DNA of 64,000 nt. Origin: Methylotenera_A sp031369365. GTDB lineage: Bacteria > Pseudomonadota > Gammaproteobacteria > Burkholderiales > Methylophilaceae. Location: the NCBI GenBank assembly GCA_031369365.1, contig JANMOP010000014.1, forward strand, positions 1 through 64,000, read 5' to 3'. The position numbers were made by a program, and so were the translations under genes. Numbering within the stretch: position 1 is the first letter of the stretch; every line of letters begins with the position of its first letter. The notes beneath the pieces are model-generated. The model was given only the letters and a program-made list of their open reading frames with translations, did not search any database and was not told where the DNA came from. This document shows positions 57,720 through 64,000 of this stretch, one piece after another.

Positions 57720-59030
57720 TTATACGTTTAACGGGTCAAGCTCTTGCAGCTCAATCGCCGCTGCTAGCAAAGCCAAGCGCGCCACTACACCATACGCATA
57801 AAAGCGATTCGGTACGGTATCAGGCTGGCCAGCGCAATCGGGCAAACTGCAAGGTTTTTCAAACGCTAACGGCTCAAAGTGTGAGCCAGGCGCATTAAGG
57901 TTCTCATCTGCGCTACGCTCCGTGTGTACGCGGTAAAAGCCGCCAATCACAAAGTGATCCATCATATACACCACAGGCTCGGCCACCGCGTCGTTAATGC
58001 TCTCGAAAGTGTAAACGCCCTCTTGGATAATCACCTCTGAGACTTGCTGGCCTTCTTTAATCACTGACATTTTATTGCGCGCTTTGCGGTTTAAATCGCG
58101 CACGTCATCGGGTGATTTCACCGTCATAATGCCCATGCCATAAGTGCCAGCATCGGCTTTTACAATCACAAATGGCTCTTGCTTAATATTATATTCCGTA
58201 TATTTCAGCTTGATTTTACCCAGCAAAGTTTCGACTTTATCTGCCAAGCAATCTTCACCCGTACGTGCGTGAAAATCAATTTCGCCACAGGTTTCAAAAT
58301 AAGGGTTTAATAGCCATGGGTCAATATCTAAAAGCTGCGAAAATTCATCCACTACGCGATTATAAGCTCTAAAATGTTGCGATTTACGTCTAACGTGCCA
58401 ACCTGCATGTAACGGTGGAATCAAATCTTGCTCTAGGTTTTTAAGTATATCTGGCACGCCACCCGATAAATCGTTATTGAGCAAAACCGCACAGCTATCA
58501 AAGGCTTTGTAATCAACGCCATCCTTCGTACAAGCATTGAGTTTAATGCGGTTTTTTTCGCGAACTACTGGCTCTAATAATAATTGTTGACCATCGTGCG
58601 TTTCAAAAAATGTAGGTTCGGCAATATCAGGGTTCACCGTGCCCACGCGCACGTCCATGCCAGCCGCTTTCATGATGTTGACTAGCTCAACTACGTTGCG
58701 CAAATAATAAGTATTGCGTGTATGATTTTCGGGGATAATCATGAGTCTATGCGCCTCGGGGCAGATTTTCTCTACCGCTACTTGCGCGGCTTGAACACAT
58801 AAACTTAAAAACTCGGGGTTTAAATTATTAAAGCCGCCTGGAAATAAATTGGTATCTACAGGCGCGAGTTTAAAGCCTGAGTTACGTAAATCGACACTGG
58901 CATAAAACGGCGAGGCGTACTCTAACCATTGTGTGCGAAACCAATGCTCAATTTTCGGCATGTCGCTTAACATACGTTTTTCTAGGCTAAGTAGCGGGCC
59001 GCTTAATGCGGTAGTTAAATGTGGAACCAT
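57720..59030 (-). CDS. gshA: glutamate-cysteine ligase, betaproteobacterial type
   Basis: GshA makes gamma-glutamylcysteine. The 436-residue product belongs to the distinct 'ferrooxidans-type' GshA family rather than E. coli GshA: FKLAPVDTNLFPGGFNNLN, PENHTRNTYYLRN, RVVDEFSQLLDIDPW, VKADAGTYGMGIMTV and ERSADENLNAPG. The family name is from memory. AGGATT lies before ATG 59030. gshB follows at 3 bp, and lipA ends 9 bp upstream on the same strand, so the run dacA-ybeD-lipB-lipA-gshA-gshB may be one transcript. Confidence 0.93.
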   Translation of the reverse strand: MVPHLTTALSGPLLSLEKRMLSDMPKIEHWFRTQWLEYASPFYASVDLRNSGFKLAPVDTNLFPGGFNNLNPEFLSLCVQAAQVAVEKICPEAHRLMIIPENHTRNTYYLRNVVELVNIMKAAGMDVRVGTVNPDIAEPTFFETHDGQQLLLEPVVREKNRIKLNACTKDGVDYKAFDSCAVLLNNDLSGGVPDILKNLEQDLIPPLHAGWHVRRKSQHFRAYNRVVDEFSQLLDIDPWLLNPYFETCGEIDFHARTGEDCLADKVETLLGKIKLKYTEYNIKQEPFVIVKADAGTYGMGIMTVKSPDDVRDLNRKARNKMSVIKEGQQVSEVIIQEGVYTFESINDAVAEPVVYMMDHFVIGGFYRVHTERSADENLNAPGSHFEPLAFEKPCSLPDCAGQPDTVPNRFYAYGVVARLALLAAAIELQELDPLNV

Positions 59031-59039
59031 ATTGAATCC

Positions 59040-60017
59040 TTATGTGATGCTTTGCGCTTGCAAATCCGCATGATAGCTACTTCTTACCATGGGGCCACTG
59101 GCAGCGTTATTAAAGCCCATCGCGTTAGCCTGTTGTTTTAAAGCATCAAAAATTGTGGGTTCAACATAGCGCATTACAGGCAGGTGATGCACACTGGGCT
59201 GCAAGTATTGACCTAGCGTGAGCATGGATACTTGGTGCGCGCGTAGGTCTTGCATGACTTGTAAAATCTCATCATCTGTTTCGCCCAAGCCCAGCATCAA
59301 GCCCGATTTGGTGGGGATATGTGGGTACATCTCAGAGAACATTTTAAGCAAATTAAGCGAGTTTTGATAATCTGATCCAGGCCGTGCTTGTTTATATAAG
59401 CGCGGCACAGTTTCTAGGTTGTGGTTCATTACATCGGGCGGAGCTTTACGTAAAATTTCTAGAGCAACGTCAAGCCGCCCGCGAAAATCAGGCACTAAAA
59501 TTTCAATTTTGATCTTGGGCGATGCTTGTCTAACCGCATGAATGCAATCTACAAAATGCTGTGCGCCGCCGTCTTTTAGGTCGTCGCGATCAACGCTGGT
59601 AATCACCACGTACTTCAGCTGCATCTGCGCGATGGTACGCGCTAAATTGGCGGGCTCGTTAACGTCGGGCGGCAGCGGTTTGCCATGCGCCACGTCGCAA
59701 AACGGGCAACGACGGGTACAAATGTCGCCCAAAATCATAAACGTCGCCGTACCACCGCTAAAGCATTCGCCGATGTTGGGGCAGCTGGCTTCTTCACACA
59801 CGGTGTGCAAGTTATTTTCACGTAAGATTTTTTTAATCTCTTGAAAGCGCGCGCTGTCTGGCACTTTCATGCGTATCCAGTCAGGCTTACGCAGCATGGG
59901 CTGCGGGATGATTTTGATGGGAATGCGCGCGGTTTTTTCGGCGTCAATTTGCTTAACTCCGATTTTTTTGTCAAACCCAGCAATTTTTTTTACCGCTGAT
60001 ATTGTGGTTTCGCTCAT
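59040..60017 (-). CDS. lipA: lipoyl synthase LipA
   Basis: LipA is a radical-SAM enzyme that inserts two sulfurs into octanoyl groups. Auxiliary-cluster cysteines are in CEEASCPNIGEC, radical-SAM cysteines in CTRRCPFC, and the C-terminal RSSYHADLQA ends with the Ser that binds the auxiliary cluster. I start at ATG 60017 (325 residues), which overlaps the lipB stop as TAATG; the open frame continues upstream to 60128, but that part is inside lipB in another frame. lipB-lipA pairing is standard. Confidence 0.96.
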   Translation of the reverse strand: MSETTISAVKKIAGFDKKIGVKQIDAEKTARIPIKIIPQPMLRKPDWIRMKVPDSARFQEIKKILRENNLHTVCEEASCPNIGECFSGGTATFMILGDICTRRCPFCDVAHGKPLPPDVNEPANLARTIAQMQLKYVVITSVDRDDLKDGGAQHFVDCIHAVRQASPKIKIEILVPDFRGRLDVALEILRKAPPDVMNHNLETVPRLYKQARPGSDYQNSLNLLKMFSEMYPHIPTKSGLMLGLGETDDEILQVMQDLRAHQVSMLTLGQYLQPSVHHLPVMRYVEPTIFDALKQQANAMGFNNAASGPMVRSSYHADLQAQSIT

Positions 60018-60637
60018 TAAATCAATTTTTCTGTCAGTATTTTTAACAAGTTTTCGCCCATTTGTTGCGGCGTTTCTGTAATGCCTAAATCTCTGGTTTG
60101 CGCAACTTCTAGCCCCACATAGCCACACGGATCAATTTCGCTAAACGGCGATAAATCCATCTCTACATTTAAACTTAGGCCATGATAGCAGCAATTATTT
60201 TTTAAGCGTAACCCAAGCGAAGCGATTTTTTTAGCATTAACATACACGCCAGGCGCATTGCTATTTGCGTTGGCGGTGACACCATGATTAGCCAGCAATT
60301 CAATGATACTCGCTTCCATCATATTGACGAGCTGGCGCACATTTAAGTTGCGGCGTTTTAGGTCAATCAGCACATAAATAATGACTTGGCCGCTGCCATG
60401 ATAAGTGATTTTACCGCCTCTATCGACCAACACCGTAGGAATAGTATTTTGCGGCAAACGCACATTTTTGCGATTGATGCCCAGCGTATAAACGCTAGTA
60501 TGCTCTGTAAGCCATATTTCATCAGGCGTTGTGGCAGTACGGCTTGCCGTAAACTGCTGCATGGCGATTAGCGTTGCTTGATAATTAGTACAGCCGAGGT
60601 CTTTAACAATCAGGTCTTTAATAATCAAGTCTTGCAT
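60017..60637 (-). CDS. lipB: octanoyltransferase LipB
   Basis: LipB transfers octanoyl from ACP to lipoyl domains. The 206-residue product has DRGGKITYHGSGQ, catalytic Lys in NAKKIASLGLRL and catalytic Cys in IDPCGY. The N-terminus includes a short duplication, LIIKDLIVKDLG, from a near repeat at the DNA level. The stop overlaps lipA. It is 8 bp downstream of ybeD. Confidence 0.95.
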   Translation of the reverse strand: MQDLIIKDLIVKDLGCTNYQATLIAMQQFTASRTATTPDEIWLTEHTSVYTLGINRKNVRLPQNTIPTVLVDRGGKITYHGSGQVIIYVLIDLKRRNLNVRQLVNMMEASIIELLANHGVTANANSNAPGVYVNAKKIASLGLRLKNNCCYHGLSLNVEMDLSPFSEIDPCGYVGLEVAQTRDLGITETPQQMGENLLKILTEKLI

Positions 60638-60645
60638 AACTCAAA

Positions 60646-60942
60646 TTAAAGCACAAATTTCACCATAGGGTGAGCGGTTAAGGCGCGATAAACGTCATCA
60701 AGTTGCAGTTTAGAAGTGACATAAACCGTGCAAGTAAGGCTGATATATTTGCCACCAGAGCTACCGCGCATTTCAATTTGACTGGCATCAAAGCTTGCTA
60801 TCACGTTTTGAATGGCTTTAATCATTTCATAGCTAAACTCCGCATCAGTTTCGCCCATGACCTTGATGGGGAAATCGCAGGGAAACTCAATTAAAGTATC
60901 TTGCGGGATTTCGGGTTCTAGAGGAAGATTACTAGTAGTCAC
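60646..60942 (-). CDS. ybeD: DUF493 family protein YbeD
   Basis: The 98-residue ACT-like alpha/beta protein has TLIEFPCDFPIKVMG, SSGGKYISLTCTVYV and DDVYRALTAHPMVKFVL, the family pattern. Function is not known; it is nearly always between dacA and lipB. It starts with GTG at 60942 immediately after the dacA stop, which ends at 60943. Confidence 0.94.
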   Translation of the reverse strand: MTTSNLPLEPEIPQDTLIEFPCDFPIKVMGETDAEFSYEMIKAIQNVIASFDASQIEMRGSSGGKYISLTCTVYVTSKLQLDDVYRALTAHPMVKFVL

Positions 60943-62088
60943 TTATTGAATTAACAATCTAATACTATCAAGTATTCTGCCAAAAAAGCCAGCTTCCTCA
61001 ATAGCTTTGGCGGCGACTAATTTTTGTTGGTTGATTATTTTTCCATCTAAAGAAAAACTAATGTTGCCAATTTCTTGCCCTGCTTTAATCGGCGCTATTA
61101 AAGGTTGTTGGCTAGTCATGTTGGCCTTAACACGAGCATAATCGCCTTTAGGCAAAGTTAAATAAAAATCCTTATTAAGTGTGGCAGCCACAGCTTTATC
61201 TTGACCCTTATAAACACGTAAAGTATTGATGGTTTGCGCTTGCTTATAGATTAAAGTTGATTCGTAAAATTGAAAGCCATAATTGAGTAATTTTTGGCTC
61301 TCGCTTGCGCGCATCGCTTCATTTACCGCGCCTAATATGATAGAAACTAAGCGTGTGTTGCCGCGTTTCGACGAGGCAATTAAGCAATAACCAGCACTAT
61401 CTGTGTGGCCTGTTTTCATGCCGTCAACATTGGCATCTAGCCACAATAAACGGTTACGATTTGGCTGTGTGATTTTGTTGTAGGTGTACTCTTTTACTGA
61501 GTACAGACGCCGATATTCCAGCGGAAAATCACGAATTAACGCTATAGCTAATTTAGCTAAATCGTTCGCTGTTGTATAGTGATTCTTGTCGGGTAAACCT
61601 GTTGCATTCATAAAATGAGTGCTAGTTAAACCTAGTTTCGCGGCTTGTTTATTCATCATTTCTGCAAATTGTTCTTCGCCACCTGCCACACCTTCAGCCA
61701 AAGCAATTGAAGCATCGTTGCCAGACTGAATAATCATGCCGTGTAAAAGTTCGTCCACCGTGACAGGTTTATTAGGCTCAATAAACATCTTAGAGCCTTC
61801 TATTTTCCAAGCTTTTTCACTCACTGGCAGGGTTTGATCAAGTTTTAAATGACCATGTTGAATAGCATCGAATGTGATGTAAGCTGTCATTATTTTAGTG
61901 AGGGATGCAGGTTCTATGCGCTCATCTTTTTTGTAAGAGGCAATAAAGTTGCCGCTATTAAAATCTTGCAATAAGTAGGCCTTAACCGCCAGTGCTGGCG
62001 GTGATGCAATTTGCGCCCTAGCATGTGCCACCCAAACAAAATTAGAGATTAATAAAATAGAAATAAGGTTTTTGATAGTTAGACGCAT
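60943..62088 (-). CDS. dacA: D-alanyl-D-alanine carboxypeptidase (PBP5/6 type)
   Basis: DacA is a periplasmic low-molecular-mass penicillin-binding protein that trims the terminal D-Ala from peptidoglycan stems. A signal peptide (to about 26) precedes the S11 domain: Ser62-x-x-Lys65 in ASLTK, Ser122-Gly-Asn124 in IQSGNDAS, and Lys225-Thr-Gly in MKTGHTD. A C-terminal beta domain (about 285-365) is followed by an amphipathic anchor helix (IDSIRLLIQ). Length (381) is normal. It lies between rlpA and ybeD, as in E. coli. Confidence 0.96.
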   Translation of the reverse strand: MRLTIKNLISILLISNFVWVAHARAQIASPPALAVKAYLLQDFNSGNFIASYKKDERIEPASLTKIMTAYITFDAIQHGHLKLDQTLPVSEKAWKIEGSKMFIEPNKPVTVDELLHGMIIQSGNDASIALAEGVAGGEEQFAEMMNKQAAKLGLTSTHFMNATGLPDKNHYTTANDLAKLAIALIRDFPLEYRRLYSVKEYTYNKITQPNRNRLLWLDANVDGMKTGHTDSAGYCLIASSKRGNTRLVSIILGAVNEAMRASESQKLLNYGFQFYESTLIYKQAQTINTLRVYKGQDKAVAATLNKDFYLTLPKGDYARVKANMTSQQPLIAPIKAGQEIGNISFSLDGKIINQQKLVAAKAIEEAGFFGRILDSIRLLIQ

Positions 62089-62101
62089 AATTTTTGAAAG
62101 T

Positions 62102-63070
62102 TTATTGATTAATAATGATGGCTGGAGTATTTAGCTTCGCACGAATAGCTGCCGCAACTTGATCAGCTTCTAGTTTGCTGGCATAAGGACCGAGTTTTAA
62201 ACGGTAAAGACCATTATTATACTCGCTGTTAAAGCCAGCATTTTGCTCAATTCCCATTCCTTGAATTTTTTTCATAAGCGAGTCTGCATTGGCCTCGCTT
62301 TTAAATGCGCCTGCTTGTATAAAATATTGAATCACCGCCGACACATTAGAATTGACTGAGTTCGGGATTGAATTTGATTGTGATATGGCAGCAGGCGGGG
62401 CAATTGCTACAACGGGTGCTTTAGTTGGCTGTGAGTAGCTTGTGATGGCGCTTGAGTTTATCGCTTCTACTTCTACCAAAGAGCTACCTTGTGCCGAGAA
62501 CCGCAATTTATAAGCCGCCGCATAAGAAAGATCAATCACACGATTATGTTTAAAAGGACCTCTATCATTAACACGTACCACCACAAATCGGCCATTGGCT
62601 GGATTGGTGACTTTAACATAACTTGGTAGCGGCAAAGTGGGATGCGCCGCCGACATACTGTACATGTCATAAACCTCACCACTAGAGGTTTTTTTGCCAT
62701 GATAGCGTTTGCCATACCATGAGGCCACACCGCTCACTTTATAGGGTTGGTAGCTGGTCATGGGCTTGTATACCTCGCCAAGCGCTTTATAGGGCTTGTT
62801 AGCGCGGTCTAATAAAGACTCTTTTCTTGGCACGGCGTTAGGAATACTATCAATATCTTGCGGTGGGTTATCGCCTGGACCATCGTCTAAATAGTAGCCT
62901 CCAGGTTTGCGGCTGCTAGCATCCACAGGCGTGCTTAACGACGTAGGTACTGGTTTGCTGGCGCCAGATGGTGCAGAGGTGGGTTTAACCGTACTTTTAG
63001 CCGAATTTTGGCCAGCACAAGCGACCAAGTACATAGTGCAAAATAGTATCAAATAAGTTTGTTTTTTCAT
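62102..63070 (-). CDS. rlpA: septal ring lytic transglycosylase RlpA
   Basis: RlpA is an outer-membrane lipoprotein that cleaves peptidoglycan strands lacking stem peptides at the septum. Lipobox LVAC with Cys18, a Ser/Pro-rich linker, a double-psi beta-barrel (GVASWYGKRYHGKKTSSGE, then VVVRVNDRGPF with catalytic Asp/Glu candidates, about 115-205) and a C-terminal SPOR domain (about 245-322, YFIQAGAFKSEANADSLMKK) are seen. It follows rodA and precedes dacA. Confidence 0.95.
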   Translation of the reverse strand: MKKQTYLILFCTMYLVACAGQNSAKSTVKPTSAPSGASKPVPTSLSTPVDASSRKPGGYYLDDGPGDNPPQDIDSIPNAVPRKESLLDRANKPYKALGEVYKPMTSYQPYKVSGVASWYGKRYHGKKTSSGEVYDMYSMSAAHPTLPLPSYVKVTNPANGRFVVVRVNDRGPFKHNRVIDLSYAAAYKLRFSAQGSSLVEVEAINSSAITSYSQPTKAPVVAIAPPAAISQSNSIPNSVNSNVSAVIQYFIQAGAFKSEANADSLMKKIQGMGIEQNAGFNSEYNNGLYRLKLGPYASKLEADQVAAAIRAKLNTPAIIINQ

Positions 63071-63122
63071 TTAGTAATTTCCACCTCATATATTCACATG
63101 ATTTGCTTGCATCAACAGTGGC

Positions 63123-64000
63123 TTAGCCTGAGGCAACCAGTTTTTTGTGTGTTTGAATACTCATTAAAATTCCAAAACCTAACAGCAAGGTTACCATAGA
63201 CGTACCACCGTAGCTGATGAGTGGTAAGGGCACGCCGACTACGGGTAATATGCCGCTTACCATACCCATATTCACAAACGCGTAGGTAAAAAAGGTGAGT
63301 GTTATGCTGGCTGCGAGCAATCTAGTGAAAGTGCTTTTGGCTTGTGCGGCAATCACTAAGCCCCTCATAATAATCAAACTAAATAATGTCAGTAATATTA
63401 AGTTGCCAGCTAAGCCAAACTCTTCGCCAAAAACAGCAAAAATAAAATCGGTAGTGCGCTCAGGTAAAAAATCTAACTGTGCTTGCGTGCCATTGAGCCA
63501 GCCTTTGCCAGTCGTACCGCCAGAACCTAAAGCAATCGTGGCCTGAATGGTGTGATAGCCCGCACCTAGAGGGTCTTGCGCGGGGTCTAATAAAATTTCG
63601 ATTCTTTTTCTTTGATAACCATGCAACATTGACCAAAAAATAGGCATGAGCGCGCCAGCTAACACCATCCCACCCACTATAAACTTCCAACTTAATCCCG
63701 CCAAAAAAATTACAAAAATGCCTGAGGCACAAATTAATAAGGCCGTGCCTAAATCGGGTTGTTTCATAATTAGAGCTACGGGAATCAGCAGCAACAAGGC
63801 GGCAATAGCAAAATCAGTAAAGCGCGGGCTGGTTTCTCTTTTAGCAAAAAACCACGCTAGCATCATCGGTACGGCAATACGCATAATCTCTGAAGGCTGG
63901 ATTTTTATAATGCCCAAGTTTAGCCATCTCTGTGCACCGTGGCTAATATGCCCAAATATTTCTACCGCAATTAATAATAAAATACCGAATAAATAGAGAG
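63123..64000 (-). CDS. rodA: rod shape-determining protein RodA (5' part cut by window end)
   Basis: RodA is the SEDS-family peptidoglycan glycosyltransferase of the elongasome. The visible part (about 292 codons, reading out of the window with no stop) includes HGAQRWLNLGIIKIQPSE, KQPDLGTALLICASG, LSWKFIVGG, the PERTTDFIFAVFGEEFGLAGN loop and PLPLISYGGTSMV. A TTG at 63917 is not the start, because the frame continues with conserved sequence to 64000. The order rodA-rlpA-dacA-ybeD-lipB-lipA matches the E. coli mrdB region. Confidence 0.96.
   Translation of the reverse strand, partial: LYLFGILLLIAVEIFGHISHGAQRWLNLGIIKIQPSEIMRIAVPMMLAWFFAKRETSPRFTDFAIAALLLLIPVALIMKQPDLGTALLICASGIFVIFLAGLSWKFIVGGMVLAGALMPIFWSMLHGYQRKRIEILLDPAQDPLGAGYHTIQATIALGSGGTTGKGWLNGTQAQLDFLPERTTDFIFAVFGEEFGLAGNLILLTLFSLIIMRGLVIAAQAKSTFTRLLAASITLTFFTYAFVNMGMVSGILPVVGVPLPLISYGGTSMVTLLLGFGILMSIQTHKKLVASG

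Noticed and set aside
60018..60128. LipA start at 60128
   Set aside because: This region encodes the C-terminus of LipB in another frame; the TAATG overlap start at 60017 is standard.
1..64000. CRISPR arrays, tRNA or rRNA genes, prophage or transposase genes
   Set aside because: No regularly spaced repeats, tRNA-like cloverleaf or recognised mobility gene was found on reading both strands by eye.

Overview
The window looks like chromosomal DNA of a methylotrophic betaproteobacterium, most likely a Methylophilaceae member close to Methylotenera. This is inferred from gene content and an AT-leaning composition, not from any search. Methylotrophy and one-carbon markers are a formaldehyde-activating enzyme (fae), 6-phosphogluconate dehydrogenase, a stand-alone PQQ precursor peptide (pqqA), formyl-tetrahydrofolate deformylase (purU) and B12-dependent methionine synthase (metH). 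I see no rRNA, tRNA, CRISPR array, phage or transposase gene.

Layout. 1-6.3 kb: a small coiled-coil protein, a secreted trypsin-like protease with TPR, a giant coiled-coil/AsmA membrane protein, a DUF1993 protein and a 37-residue basic protein. 6.3-10.4 kb: an ethanolamine module (permease, divergent eutBC) with a repeated TGCGAC operator-like array. 10.4-22.8 kb: MFS exporter, divergent alkA/alkB, cupin, fae, sua5, a degraded ORF, a second protease-TPR paralogue, dienelactone hydrolase, gnd, thiSG, apaG and mltA. 22.8-32 kb: orphan pqqA, the aas-lplT phospholipid repair pair, amtB-glnK behind a perfect sigma-54 promoter, ubiK, comM and an AI-2E family permease. 32-42 kb: metH, a GIY-YIG protein, mpl, a TonB-like protein, a ferredoxin, HIT, nadA, nudB and ispH. 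43-46 kb: purU, a 45-residue secreted peptide, lysA and lptM. 46-54.7 kb: a minor-pilin operon (pilE-fimT-pilV-pilW-pilX-pilY1) and a TonB-like gene. 54.7-64 kb: Gx transporter, NusG-II protein, apbE, gshB-gshA, then the classic rodA-rlpA-dacA-ybeD-lipB-lipA block, with rodA cut by the window edge.

The most unusual signal is a family of GC-rich palindromes that sit inside protein-coding genes. Near-identical elements of 96 and 99 bp lie in metH and mpl, in the same orientation and reading phase. They add about 98 and 52 residues to otherwise well conserved enzymes. A relative sits between ubiK and comM. This resembles in principle the Rickettsia palindromic elements (RPE), but with a different sequence. 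Two further palindromic families occupy intergenic spaces: GTCATT-ended dyads at 9.5, 13.2 and 40.4 kb, and GTAGGAG-ended dyads at 39.8 and 55.3 kb. One GTAGGAG copy provides the TAG stop codon of both convergent genes beside it.
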